From assembly GCA_964561875.1 (NCBI GenBank), contig CAZLQL010000003.1:12587-76586 (forward strand): DNA of 64,000 nucleotides, given 5' to 3'. Shown here one piece after another: positions 17,415 through 27,122 of the stretch. The DNA is from CAIOGI01 sp964561875. GTDB lineage: Bacteria; Patescibacteriota; Minisyncoccia; Phycocordibacterales; PALSA-1337. The position numbers were made by a program, and so were the translations under genes. Under the pieces are notes generated by a model that did not search any database, was not told the DNA's origin, and saw nothing but the letters and a program-made list of their open reading frames with translations. How positions within the stretch are numbered: position 1 is the first letter of the stretch; each line of letters opens with the position of its first letter.

Positions 17415-19286
17415 ATGTGTGGAATAGTTGGATTTATAGGACAAGGTAGTGAAAATGATATAAATATCATGACTGACTCTATTTCATATAGAGGACCAGA
17501 TGATAGGGGTGTATTTTTTAAACAAGGTGTCGGACTAGGACATAGGAGACTTTCTATTCTTGACCTTTCACCTCTAGGTCATCAACCTATGGTAAGTGAA
17601 GATGGAAATGTGGTCATAATCTTTAATGGAGAAATATATAATTTCTTGGAATTAAAAAATACTTTTTTAAGTAAGTATAATTTTAAGGGTAGCTCGGATA
17701 CAGAAGTAATATTATATTTATATTTAGAGTTTGGAGATAAGGTATTTTCTATGATTCAAGGTATGTTTTCTATTGCTATTTATGATTTTAATAATAAAAA
17801 ACTATTGTTAGCCAGAGATAGAATGGGTAAAAAACCATTATATTGGGGTTTGTATGATGATACTTTACTATTTGCTTCAGAACCAAAAGCTTTATTTGGT
17901 CATAAAAAATTTAGAAAGGAAATAGATCTTAATTCTTTAAATAAATATTTTCAATTCGAATATATACCAACACCGAGATCAATATATAAAGGTTTAAATA
18001 AGCTGGAGCCAGGACACTTGGTTGTATATCAAAATAATAGTATTAAGAAAATAAAGTTTTGGGATATAAAGTCACAGAATATAAATATCAATACAAAACA
18101 TGCAATAGAAAGATTGGATAGATTAATGTCTGAGTCTGTGAAAAAGAGGATGGTTGCGGATGTGTCGATCGGTATATTTTTAAGTGGTGGTATAGATTCT
18201 AGTGCTATAGCTTATTACGCTACAAAAAATAGTAAAGATAAAATAAAGACTTTTTCTATTGGTTTCAATGATAAATCTTTTGATGAACTAAAATATGCAA
18301 ATATAGTTTCAAAATACTTAAACACTGAACATCATGAAAAGATATTAAGTGAAAAAGATTCGATTGACGTGATATATAATATATCAAATCTATTGGATGA
18401 ACCTCTAGCAGATTCTTCGATTATTCCTACTTATTTATTATCAAAATACGCTAGAGAACACGTAACAGTAGCTCTAGGGGGAGATGGTGGGGATGAGCTA
18501 TTTTGGGGATATGATACATTTATTGCTCATAAATTATCTTTTATTTATGATATTGTTCCAGACTTTATAAAAAATATTCTTATTAACTTTATAGATAAAA
18601 TCCCTACATCTTTCTCAAATATCAGTTTGGACTTCAAAATAAAGAAATTTATACATGGGTATGTTGGAAATCCTTTATATAGACATTTTACATGGCTTGG
18701 AGCTTTTGATCGGAATGAGAGAAATAAATTATTTAGAAATAATATTTTGAATGAAATAAAAGGTACAAATGAATTTGAGGATATAGACAATTACATAAAG
18801 TCTTTTTCAGAAAATAAAGGTTACGATATAAATTCGTATCTATACCAAAGGACATATATGATGGACGATATCCTCGTAAAAGTTGATAGAGCTAGTATGT
18901 ATAACTCCCTAGAGGTTAGAACACCATTTTTAGATACCGATATTGTGGATTTTGCAAACAGTCTACCTATAAAACTAAAATGCAAAGGACTTAATAGAAA
19001 GTTTATTCTTAAAAAGCTTTTAGAAGGTAAAATACCTAGAGAAATAATATATAGAAAGAAAAAAGGTTTCGGTATACCTATTGCAAAATGGTTAAGATCA
19101 GATCTAAAACCACTCATTGAAGAATTGTTAAATAAGGACTATATAAATAAACAAAATATATTTAATTATGATTATATAAAAATACTGATTGATGACCATA
19201 TGAATATGACAAGAGACAATAGAAAATATTTATGGAGTTTATTGGTATTCCAGATGTGGTATAAGAAGTTTTTTATCGAAAAATAA
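17415..19286 (+). CDS. asnB: asparagine synthase (glutamine-hydrolysing)
   Basis: 623 residues. The N-terminal MCGIVGFIG has Cys2 as the glutaminase nucleophile; SYRGPDDRG and FNGEIYN complete that domain. The synthetase domain has the PP-loop SGGIDSS near residue 256 and LGGDGGDELFWGYD. It transfers glutamine ammonia to an adenylated carboxylate. Within a glycan locus such proteins often amidate a sugar acid or other carboxylate rather than make asparagine. It ends the first part of the operon; a 63-base gap with a promoter follows. Confidence 0.9.
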   Translation: MCGIVGFIGQGSENDINIMTDSISYRGPDDRGVFFKQGVGLGHRRLSILDLSPLGHQPMVSEDGNVVIIFNGEIYNFLELKNTFLSKYNFKGSSDTEVILYLYLEFGDKVFSMIQGMFSIAIYDFNNKKLLLARDRMGKKPLYWGLYDDTLLFASEPKALFGHKKFRKEIDLNSLNKYFQFEYIPTPRSIYKGLNKLEPGHLVVYQNNSIKKIKFWDIKSQNININTKHAIERLDRLMSESVKKRMVADVSIGIFLSGGIDSSAIAYYATKNSKDKIKTFSIGFNDKSFDELKYANIVSKYLNTEHHEKILSEKDSIDVIYNISNLLDEPLADSSIIPTYLLSKYAREHVTVALGGDGGDELFWGYDTFIAHKLSFIYDIVPDFIKNILINFIDKIPTSFSNISLDFKIKKFIHGYVGNPLYRHFTWLGAFDRNERNKLFRNNILNEIKGTNEFEDIDNYIKSFSENKGYDINSYLYQRTYMMDDILVKVDRASMYNSLEVRTPFLDTDIVDFANSLPIKLKCKGLNRKFILKKLLEGKIPREIIYRKKKGFGIPIAKWLRSDLKPLIEELLNKDYINKQNIFNYDYIKILIDDHMNMTRDNRKYLWSLLVFQMWYKKFFIEK

Positions 19287-19334
19287 ACACCATTATATAT
19301 AGTTTTGGCTAGTTTCTATAAAAATAATAGATGA

Positions 19335-19340
19335 TATAAT
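19335..19340 (+). promoter_or_regulatory. internal glycan-locus promoter, near-leaderless
   Basis: TATAAT with its last base 10 bases before the ATG at 19350, so the expected start point is about 3 bases before the ATG. It restarts transcription after asnB. Confidence 0.6.
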
Positions 19341-19349
19341 CAAAAAACT

Positions 19350-20060
19350 ATGGCTAAAGTTGTCGTCGTAATACCTACTTATAATGAAAAAGACAATATA
19401 AGGGATATCGTAAAGAGTGTTTTTGATTATCTACCACATGTTAATCTTCTTGTTGTAGATGACAATTCTCCAGATGGTACTAGATTTATAGTAGAAGATT
19501 TGATGAAACAATATAAAAATCTTTCTATAAAGAATCGACAGAAAAAAGAGGGTTTGGGAAAAGCATACACCTCTACTTTTATAGATTTATTAAATGATAA
19601 AGATATATCTACTATTGTAAGTATGGACGCAGATCTATCTCATGATCCAAAAAGCATAATAGATATGCTTGAGAAAAGAAAAGAATTTGATGTAATAATC
19701 GGTTCGAGATATATAAGTGGTGGGAAGACTCAAGGTTGGGAATTGTGGAGAAAGATATTGAGTATTGGTGGAAATACTTATACAAAGATCATAACAGGAA
19801 TGCCAATAAATGACTTTACTAGTGGCTTTATGTGTATGTCTACAGATTCACTTAGGAAAATTGATTTAAATAAAATAAGCAGTTCAGGTTATGCTTTTTT
19901 GATAGAATTAAAATACGAATTATATGTAATGAGAAATAGAATGTCTGAAGTTCCTATTGTATTTAAAAATAGAATTGGTGGTGAGTCAAAAATCTCAAAT
20001 CACATAATCAAAGAAGGTATAAAAGCTCCATGGAGGCTGGCTCTCAGAATAAAAAAATGA
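19350..20060 (+). CDS. DPM1-like GT2 polyprenyl-phosphate glycosyltransferase
   Basis: 236 residues, GT-A fold without C-terminal helices. Motifs are VVVIPTYNEKDNIRDIV, LLVVDDNSPDGT, VSMDADLSHDP (metal-binding DxD near residue 92) and IGSRYISGG, all characteristic of dolichol/polyprenol-phosphate mannose synthases. It would make polyprenyl-phosphate-linked mannose or glucose for membrane glycosyltransferases such as those at 13785 and 24754. The stop overlaps the next start as ATGA. Confidence 0.9.
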   Translation: MAKVVVVIPTYNEKDNIRDIVKSVFDYLPHVNLLVVDDNSPDGTRFIVEDLMKQYKNLSIKNRQKKEGLGKAYTSTFIDLLNDKDISTIVSMDADLSHDPKSIIDMLEKRKEFDVIIGSRYISGGKTQGWELWRKILSIGGNTYTKIITGMPINDFTSGFMCMSTDSLRKIDLNKISSSGYAFLIELKYELYVMRNRMSEVPIVFKNRIGGESKISNHIIKEGIKAPWRLALRIKK

Positions 20061-20923
20061 ATTGTTTAGTATGTACATCTAGTAACAGTGATTTTTATAT
20101 AAAGAAAAATAATTCTCACATATTTAAATGTGTTAAATGTAAAACACTTTTTGTATACCCGATACCAAAAGATGAAAATATAGAGGAGGTTTATGAAAAA
20201 GAATATTTTAGTGGTGCTGAACAAGGTTTTGGCTATGTAGATTATGATAGTGATAAAAGTGCGATGAAAGATATGTTTATACAATACATAAAAGATTTCA
20301 AACACTATAAGAGTGATATGAAAAGTATTTTTGATATTGGTGCAGCTACAGGATACTTTTTAGATTTAGCAAAAGATGAGGGTCTTGTTGTATCGGGTGT
20401 TGAGATTTCAGATTATGCTACAAACATCGCTATAAATAAAGGTATAGATGTAAAAAGGGGGACAATAGAAAATGTGAAAATTAAGAAAAGCGCATTTGAT
20501 GTTGTAACCATGTGGGACGTTATAGAACATATGAAAGACCCAAGAATTGGTCTGAAAAAAGTAAATGAAGTTTTGAAATCAAATGGCCTTATAGCTATAA
20601 GTACTCCAGATTCTGGTAGTATGTTTTCAAAAATAATGAGTAGAAAGTGGCATTCTTTTGTACCACCCGAGCATCTGTATTATTTTAATAAAAAGAGTCT
20701 GTCTATTCTTTTAAAAGAAAATGGTTTTGAAATATTAAAAATCAAGACAATAAATAAAAGATTTACTTTGAAATATATCTTTAGAATGCTCTACAGGTGG
20801 CAAAAGCTGAAGATTTGGGAAAGTATATATGAATACATAGTATCAAATAAATTTCTTAATAAAATTACAATATTTCTTCCTCTAGGTGATAATATGTATA
20901 TAGTTGCTAAAAAAATAAAATGA
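20057..20923 (+). CDS. zinc-ribbon SAM-dependent methyltransferase
   Basis: 288 residues from the ATG at 20057, which overlaps the previous TGA; the upstream ATG at 20030 would overlap more and is rejected. The zinc ribbon is CLVC plus CVKCKTLFVYP. The methyltransferase core has IFDIGAATGYFLDLAKDEG, VTMWDVIEHMKDPRIGL and ISTPDSGSMFSK. Closely similar in layout to 11854 and 23831. It probably methylates a glycan sugar. It ends in an ATGA overlap with the next methyltransferase. Confidence 0.87.
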   Translation: MNCLVCTSSNSDFYIKKNNSHIFKCVKCKTLFVYPIPKDENIEEVYEKEYFSGAEQGFGYVDYDSDKSAMKDMFIQYIKDFKHYKSDMKSIFDIGAATGYFLDLAKDEGLVVSGVEISDYATNIAINKGIDVKRGTIENVKIKKSAFDVVTMWDVIEHMKDPRIGLKKVNEVLKSNGLIAISTPDSGSMFSKIMSRKWHSFVPPEHLYYFNKKSLSILLKENGFEILKIKTINKRFTLKYIFRMLYRWQKLKIWESIYEYIVSNKFLNKITIFLPLGDNMYIVAKKIK

Positions 20924-21645
20924 AAATAGAACATTATAAAAGTCTATACGACAATGAGATGAAAAGTTGGTGGTATAGAGTAAGGAGGAACTTTATTTTA
21001 AAAATTATAAAGAAATATACTAAAATTAGTAGTCTAAATATTTTAGATGTTGGGTGTGGTACGGGAGCACTTATGATAGAACTCTCACATTTTGGAAATA
21101 TCTCAGGTATCGATATAGCTCAAACTGCTATAGATTTTTGTAAAACTAGAGGTATAAGTGATGTAAAAGTGGGTAATGCACTAGATATACCATATAGCGA
21201 TAATAGCTTTGATGTTGTGCTTGCTTTGGATGTGCTCGAACATATCAAAGAGGATGAGTTGGCTATAAAAGAATTGAAAAGGGTATTAAAACCAAACGGA
21301 ATACTTATTACATTTGTTCCGGCTTTTATGATCTTATGGGGTATAACAGATACTATAAGTGAACACTACAGAAGATACACAAGGAAGGATTTTAAGAAAA
21401 AGATATTATCATCAGGTTTAGATATTGTGATAATATCTTATTTCAATTTTTTTCTTTTTATACCGATTTTGATTGTTAGAAAAATAGTAAATTTATTTAA
21501 TATAAAAGTTAAAAATGAAAATAATATGACTCCTGAGCCGATAAATACTATTTTATATTTTATATTTTCAATAGAGCTTTTTGTATTAAATTATATAAAC
21601 CTACCGTTTGGTGTATCACTATTTTGTATAAGTAAAAAGAAATAA
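20920..21645 (+). CDS. SAM-dependent methyltransferase (class I)
   Basis: 241 residues. NILDVGCGTGALMIELSHFG is the SAM-binding loop, followed by VLALDVLEHIKEDELAIKEL and a C-terminal hydrophobic helix near residues 175-190 (FFLFIPILIV). There is no zinc ribbon. Start and stop abut both neighbours, so it is part of the same operon. The substrate is unknown; the helix suggests action at the membrane on a lipid-linked intermediate. Confidence 0.85.
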   Translation: MKIEHYKSLYDNEMKSWWYRVRRNFILKIIKKYTKISSLNILDVGCGTGALMIELSHFGNISGIDIAQTAIDFCKTRGISDVKVGNALDIPYSDNSFDVVLALDVLEHIKEDELAIKELKRVLKPNGILITFVPAFMILWGITDTISEHYRRYTRKDFKKKILSSGLDIVIISYFNFFLFIPILIVRKIVNLFNIKVKNENNMTPEPINTILYFIFSIELFVLNYINLPFGVSLFCISKKK

Positions 21646-22815
21646 ATGAAAAGTATTTTATTTAAAATAAAAAATATAGCAATTCTATCTGCATGTTACG
21701 CATATTCGATTTTTAAAGTAAAAAATAATAAAAATCTAATCCCAAAAAGTATCATCATATTTAGTATGGGTAAACTGGGGGATATGGTATGTATAACACC
21801 TCTTTTTAATGCGATAAAATCAAAATACAGAGATGTGAATATATATGTTTGCAGTAGTGCCGGATTACAAGGGTTACTCAGTGACCATCCTGATGTATAT
21901 AAATACGTTGCCTATAACAAAAAATCTATATTTGAAAATATTAAGAACATTAAATCATTAAACATAGACTTCGGTATTACTGTAACTCCAGATTTTAATG
22001 CACTAGCCATTATGTATTTATCAGGTGTAAAAAGTATTACCGTACCGAGAGTGGTTTCGGGTTATTCACCATATGAAACAAAGTCATATAAGGCTCTATC
22101 AAAGCTTGTAAATACAAAAACCCATGTAATGGGGAATTATGCTCCAAAAGAGTATCTTAAACTACTTCATGATATAGATATATATAGTGATAATACAAAA
22201 AAATATCTAAGTTTCAATAAAACTGAAGATGAAAAAGTAAAAGCTTTTTTTAGAAATAATAATATAAATATTGGATCAGACAATATAGTAATAGTTTCCC
22301 ATACGGTTGGAAATCAAATAAAGAAATGGGGTATAGATAAATTCACAGAATTGATCAATAAAATAAATACCAATTTTGATGTAAAGATTATTTTAATTGG
22401 AGAAGAAAAAGATAAAATTGAGGGTAATAAAATAAAAGATAATATACCCGAAGTTATAAACTCTTGTGGTTTATTTAATCTAGGTGAATTGAAATCGTTG
22501 GTATCACACTCAAGTCTATTTATTGGAGTTGATACAGGACCTGTATACATAGCTGAAGCTTTTGATATTCCAACAGTAGATATAATAGGTCCTATGGATG
22601 AGAATGAACAACCACCAAGAAGTCATAAAAATATTTTAATTATTCCTAAGAGGGAAAAGTCACAATTACATATTATGAATGCTAGGATATATGATAAAAA
22701 TGAGGCATTACGACAGATACAATCCATAACAGTTGATGAGGTATATAGTGTAGTTGTTAATCTTTTTAAAGATGGTATCATCAAGCCAAATAATAATTTT
22801 ATATATGAAAAATAA
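21646..22815 (+). CDS. GT9 heptosyltransferase-family protein
   Basis: 389 residues. IIIFSMGKLGDMVCITPLFNAI is the signature of ADP-heptose:LPS heptosyltransferases (GT9), followed by VIVSHTVGNQIKKWGIDKF and LFIGVDTGPVYIAEAFDIPTVDIIGPMDE, the donor-binding part with the D-x-GP-x-H-like motif (here DTGPVY, without the usual His). CPR genomes do not make LPS, so the sugar is probably another one. Its last 11 bases overlap the desaturase gene. Confidence 0.87.
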   Translation: MKSILFKIKNIAILSACYAYSIFKVKNNKNLIPKSIIIFSMGKLGDMVCITPLFNAIKSKYRDVNIYVCSSAGLQGLLSDHPDVYKYVAYNKKSIFENIKNIKSLNIDFGITVTPDFNALAIMYLSGVKSITVPRVVSGYSPYETKSYKALSKLVNTKTHVMGNYAPKEYLKLLHDIDIYSDNTKKYLSFNKTEDEKVKAFFRNNNINIGSDNIVIVSHTVGNQIKKWGIDKFTELINKINTNFDVKIILIGEEKDKIEGNKIKDNIPEVINSCGLFNLGELKSLVSHSSLFIGVDTGPVYIAEAFDIPTVDIIGPMDENEQPPRSHKNILIIPKREKSQLHIMNARIYDKNEALRQIQSITVDEVYSVVVNLFKDGIIKPNNNFIYEK

Positions 22816-23821
22816 TCTTTCAGATATTTCTTTTGAAGAGTATGAATATGGTTTACCTGGAACACCCGATCTCAATAAATTAACAGAAAAGCTACCTATT
22901 CCTTGGGTAGAGTTTAGAAAAACACTTAAACCCAGATATTTTATCGTATGGAGAGATGTTGCAATGTGCTATCTGCTCATTGCTATTGGTATATTTTTAT
23001 CTATATACACAAACAATTCGTCTTTATATATAAAGTTACCACTGGTATTGGCGTTGGGTGTTTGGATAGGATTCTGGTTTCATTCTCTAAGTTTGTTTTT
23101 ACACGAAGCAGTTCATTATAATATTCATAAGAATAGAAAGTTAAACGATATATTGACTGATCTTATAATATGTCCGTTTATTTTTATAAATGTAAATGGC
23201 TATAGGAAGATACATTGGCACCACCATACTCAATTGGGCACTACAAAAGATACTGAAAAATCATATTTTAATGCACCCAATATAAAATTTATTTTAGAGA
23301 CTCTAACAGGAATTCACGCGATAAGAACCTTGCTTATATACTTTATGCCGAAGTCAAAATCAAATATTTCAGAAAAAAATGAAAATGATTCATTTGATTG
23401 GAAAATGGCATTAAGATTGGTTATAACCCAGTCTATAGTCATACTCATATTTGTATTTTTCGGATATTATTTTACAGCTGTAGCATGGGTACTTGGTATA
23501 GTTGTATTCTGGCCTTTTTTTGGAACTGTACGTCAGATTTTGAGACATAGAGGAGAATATGCCTCAGCAAAAACAGATTATTATTCTGTTGATCATGGGG
23601 CAGTAGTTAGAATGTTTGGAGATGATCTATTTTCAAAATCATTTGGAGCAGCAGGATTCAATAAACATATGTTACATCATTGGGATCCGCATATTTCTTA
23701 TACAAGAATTGATGATATGGAAGAGTATTTGAGACAAACAGAACTTGGTCCAATAATAGATCAATCAAGAAGAAATTATTTTAGACTTTTCAAAAATCTA
23801 TTTTTTAGAGCTATGGAATAA
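22805..23821 (+). CDS. fatty-acid desaturase family membrane enzyme
   Basis: 338 residues from the ATG at 22805 (MKNNLSDISFEEYEYG). It has three histidine boxes: HEAVH near residue 100, HWHHH near 137 and HMLHHWDPH near 288, the eight-plus histidines that bind a di-iron centre. Four hydrophobic segments flank them. The family uses O2 to desaturate or hydroxylate acyl or isoprenoid chains. Its position among glycan genes suggests a lipid carrier or lipid anchor as substrate; this is inference. An oxygen-dependent enzyme is notable in a group that is mostly fermentative. Confidence 0.88.
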   Translation: MKNNLSDISFEEYEYGLPGTPDLNKLTEKLPIPWVEFRKTLKPRYFIVWRDVAMCYLLIAIGIFLSIYTNNSSLYIKLPLVLALGVWIGFWFHSLSLFLHEAVHYNIHKNRKLNDILTDLIICPFIFINVNGYRKIHWHHHTQLGTTKDTEKSYFNAPNIKFILETLTGIHAIRTLLIYFMPKSKSNISEKNENDSFDWKMALRLVITQSIVILIFVFFGYYFTAVAWVLGIVVFWPFFGTVRQILRHRGEYASAKTDYYSVDHGAVVRMFGDDLFSKSFGAAGFNKHMLHHWDPHISYTRIDDMEEYLRQTELGPIIDQSRRNYFRLFKNLFFRAME

Positions 23822-23830
23822 AATATCCAT

Positions 23831-24757
23831 ATGATTAAGAAATATAATAAAAAATGCATAATTTGTAATTCTTCTTTAGATTTTTATTGTAATGCTTATG
23901 ACTCGGAATATGTAACGTCAGATCAAATCTTTGAATATGCTAAATGTGATAAATGTAAGACAGTATCAATTGTGCAAGATATTTCTGACTTAAAAAGTAT
24001 TTATCCTAAGAATTATTATTCTTTTAGCAAAAATGCTGGTAAAAGTGTATTAAATAAAATAAAAGATTTTATCGAAGTATCAATGTTTAAGGGTATTGTT
24101 AAAGAGCTATACGGTGACAATTTATCTGTTTTAGATGTTGGTGGAGGTACTGGTTGGGTATTAAATAGTCTAAAAAAAGCTACAAATAGATTTAAATATT
24201 TTAATATAGTTGATATAGATGATAATGCACAAAACATAGCTTTAAGTAATGGTTATTCATATTTCAAAGGAAGAATCGAAGACTATAAACCAAAAGATAA
24301 GTTTGATTTAATAATAATGTTAAATCTAATAGAACATGTAAATGATCCTGTATCGGTTTTAAGAAAGATAAAAGAAATAACAAATAAAAATGGACTTATC
24401 ATCATAAAGACACCAAATAATGACAGTTTAGATGCAAGAATATTTAAAAAATATAATTGGGGAGGTTTACATGCACCAAGACACTTCAATATCTTCAGTA
24501 AACAATCTATAGAAATCATAGCTAAAAATATCGGTTTAGAAATAGAAAGTATAAAATATACACAAGGAGCACCACAGTGGACAACGAGTGTAATGGGTCA
24601 ATTGTCGAAATATAATATTATAGACATAAATAAGGATAGATCTATGCCTGAACACCCTATTTATCCTATATTTATGGCATTTTTCGCTTTATTTGATTTC
24701 ATAAGACTTCCATTTAGTAAGACATCACAAATGTTTATTATATTTAGAAATATATGA
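23831..24757 (+). CDS. zinc-ribbon SAM-dependent methyltransferase
   Basis: 308 residues. Zinc ribbon CIIC and CDKCKTVSIV; core SVLDVGGGTGWVLNSLKKA, IMLNLIEHVNDPVSVLRKI and IIKTPNNDSLDARIFK. Third of three methyltransferases with this layout in the locus. The C-terminal LHAPRHFNIFS motif matches the others' PPEHLYYFN and PPYHLFQFS, a family feature near the active site. ATGA overlap with the next gene. Confidence 0.86.
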   Translation: MIKKYNKKCIICNSSLDFYCNAYDSEYVTSDQIFEYAKCDKCKTVSIVQDISDLKSIYPKNYYSFSKNAGKSVLNKIKDFIEVSMFKGIVKELYGDNLSVLDVGGGTGWVLNSLKKATNRFKYFNIVDIDDNAQNIALSNGYSYFKGRIEDYKPKDKFDLIIMLNLIEHVNDPVSVLRKIKEITNKNGLIIIKTPNNDSLDARIFKKYNWGGLHAPRHFNIFSKQSIEIIAKNIGLEIESIKYTQGAPQWTTSVMGQLSKYNIIDINKDRSMPEHPIYPIFMAFFALFDFIRLPFSKTSQMFIIFRNI

Positions 24758-27075
24758 AAAGAATAATAGATTCAAATCTTATATATTTATTTTTACCAAT
24801 ATTTCTAATTGGATTTATATTTTTTAATATCATATTTAAAAATGAATTCTTTTTAAATGGAGATAGTCTGTATGGATTTTATGCATATTATAAATATTTT
24901 GTTCAGGAAGGAAGTGTAATAACTCAAAATATACTTTCTGGTTTTCCAGTTTTTGTTTCAAATACAGGTACTTGGTTTTACCCTATAAATAATTTATTTA
25001 ATCTTTTATTTGGTTCGATCAGAGGCTATTTGTATTTAAATATCTTAAACATAGTTCTGGCCTATATTTTTAGCTATCTCTTTATTTATAAAATATCAAA
25101 ATCTAAACTTATATCTACACTAGGGTCAATGATTTTTGTCTTTTCTGGTCAGACTATGTTGTGGTCAGAAACTCTGGGTAATACGAATTATTATTATATT
25201 TTGCCTCTAGTCTTTTATTTGAATGAATGTACAAACACATTTTCGGGGTATAGAAAGTATATTTTAATAATTATTACTAGCCTAGTTCTCGGTATATCTT
25301 GGCTTTCAAGTCATGTTCAGTATGTATTTTATATTCATACATTTTTCTTTATATTTATTCTCTTTAATAAATATAGTGGAAATATATACGAGAAGATTTT
25401 AAGGATTTTATCTATATCCCTAGTATCATTTATTATTGGTTTTGAGCAAATATATTCTATTTTGAGCTTCAGAGACGTCACTCATAGAGAATATGGTGTT
25501 ACTGTAGACTCTGTCTTTTCAGGATCGTATGGTTTACATGATCTACTACACTATATTTTACCTTTTATAAACTTCCCATATTTTTCTTGGAGTAACCCAA
25601 ATCTTTATATAGGTGTATTACCACTAATTTTATTGATTTCAGCGATATTTTCTTTTGATTATTTAAAAGAGCAAAAATATTTTAAATTCTTCTATCTATC
25701 TTTTATATTTTGTACTTTGTTTTCATTTAAAAACTCACCACTAGCATTACTATTTCACAATCTCCCTTTATTTAATAGTTTTAGAGAAGCTCCAAGAATA
25801 ATGTTTCTAGGTTCATTTAGTGTTGCTTTATTGTGTGTATATATACTTATTTCAATATCTGAGAATAAAAATCAGGTTTTATACTTATTAAATAAAGTAA
25901 ATCTTTTATATAAAAAAGTATTTTATTTTATATTTTTACCCTTAGTTTCAATAATAACTTTCACCTTTTATTTTTTTAAGGACATAATATACGAATATTC
26001 AAGTAATTATTTTATAAATAATGTATATAACAGTACGATGCTTCTACCAAAAGAGCATTATCTTAATGTTCTAAATAGCTATGTATATTCGATAAATGAC
26101 CTTACATTTTTTGATTATCAGATACTTATATTTACTATATTTAGTATTATTTCAGTATTATTTATATCTAAAATCGATAAGGTAAAGATAGATATTTTAT
26201 TGAAGATATTTATATTGATACAAGTATTGAATATCGGTTTTGTCTATTTTAATCATTTCAAATCAATACTTATATCCGATATTGAAACAGAACCAAAAAC
26301 TGTAACATTTATAAAAAATAATAATAAATCAAATTCACCATATAGAGTAGCTTCTATTCTTCCGGGTTTTGGTATATACGATAAACACTATGTTCAGTGT
26401 GATTCTAGAGATGAGAGAGATTCATTTATATTAAAAAAGGAGTTGTTACAGCCAAATATGAATATGCTTTACGATATTGATATTATCGACGGCTATGACA
26501 ATTTTATGCCAAGAAATATTTCTGAAATACTTGGAAGTATTGGCTCTGAGCAGTCACTCTCAAACGATATTTTGGCAAATAAAAGAATGAGTATGGACAA
26601 TAAGATAAGTGAAATTTTAAATAATTTGGATAAATATAAAATGATGAATACAAAGTATTTATTATCTTTGTATTCACTAAATAATAAAGATTTAAACTTG
26701 GTATATAGAGATAAAGTAAGTAAGTGTGGTATCGATGTCTACATGTATGAACTCAATGGTTTTTGGCCAAGATATTTTGTGTTGAAAGACATAAAAGAAA
26801 ATATAAATGAAAATGATGTAAAAACAATGGTAGAGATTGTGCCTAAATATAATAAATACAATACAAGCTTAATGTTTGAAACAAATTTCCCAAGTAAAGT
26901 TTTTATAGGAAATACTTATTTACCAAGTTATAAAATAAAATTAGATGGTAAATATATAGAACCAAAAGTATATAAAAATTTATATATGTATATTGATGTT
27001 GAAAAAGGAAGTCATAATATTGAAATACAATACCCAATACATGATTATTCAAATAGACTTCTCAATACTTATTGA
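24754..27075 (+). CDS. YfhO-like large membrane glycosyltransferase
   Basis: 773 residues with about a dozen hydrophobic helices through residue 510, then a soluble C-terminal domain of about 240 residues. The first loop has NGDSLYGFYAYYKYFVQEG and SGFPVFVSNTGTWFYPINNLF, typical of YfhO/GT-C proteins, which in Firmicutes glycosylate lipoteichoic acid from a polyprenyl-phosphate sugar. The C-terminal part (IKLDGKYIEPKVYKNLYMYI) matches the beta-rich end of YfhO proteins. It would work outside the membrane on the exported glycan or its lipid. The C-terminal stop is followed by a 47-base promoter gap. Confidence 0.8.
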   Translation: MKRIIDSNLIYLFLPIFLIGFIFFNIIFKNEFFLNGDSLYGFYAYYKYFVQEGSVITQNILSGFPVFVSNTGTWFYPINNLFNLLFGSIRGYLYLNILNIVLAYIFSYLFIYKISKSKLISTLGSMIFVFSGQTMLWSETLGNTNYYYILPLVFYLNECTNTFSGYRKYILIIITSLVLGISWLSSHVQYVFYIHTFFFIFILFNKYSGNIYEKILRILSISLVSFIIGFEQIYSILSFRDVTHREYGVTVDSVFSGSYGLHDLLHYILPFINFPYFSWSNPNLYIGVLPLILLISAIFSFDYLKEQKYFKFFYLSFIFCTLFSFKNSPLALLFHNLPLFNSFREAPRIMFLGSFSVALLCVYILISISENKNQVLYLLNKVNLLYKKVFYFIFLPLVSIITFTFYFFKDIIYEYSSNYFINNVYNSTMLLPKEHYLNVLNSYVYSINDLTFFDYQILIFTIFSIISVLFISKIDKVKIDILLKIFILIQVLNIGFVYFNHFKSILISDIETEPKTVTFIKNNNKSNSPYRVASILPGFGIYDKHYVQCDSRDERDSFILKKELLQPNMNMLYDIDIIDGYDNFMPRNISEILGSIGSEQSLSNDILANKRMSMDNKISEILNNLDKYKMMNTKYLLSLYSLNNKDLNLVYRDKVSKCGIDVYMYELNGFWPRYFVLKDIKENINENDVKTMVEIVPKYNKYNTSLMFETNFPSKVFIGNTYLPSYKIKLDGKYIEPKVYKNLYMYIDVEKGSHNIEIQYPIHDYSNRLLNTY

Positions 27076-27110
27076 TAATTGTATTTAAGAGCAGATTGTA
27101 TTATAAATGA

Positions 27111-27116
27111 TATAAT
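27111..27116 (+). promoter_or_regulatory. leaderless promoter of the 27123 methyltransferase
   Basis: A perfect TATAAT followed directly by ATGACC and then ATG at 27123. A start point 7 bases after the -10 box falls exactly on the ATG at 27123, which argues for that codon as the translation start. Confidence 0.6.
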
Positions 27117-27122
27117 ATGACC

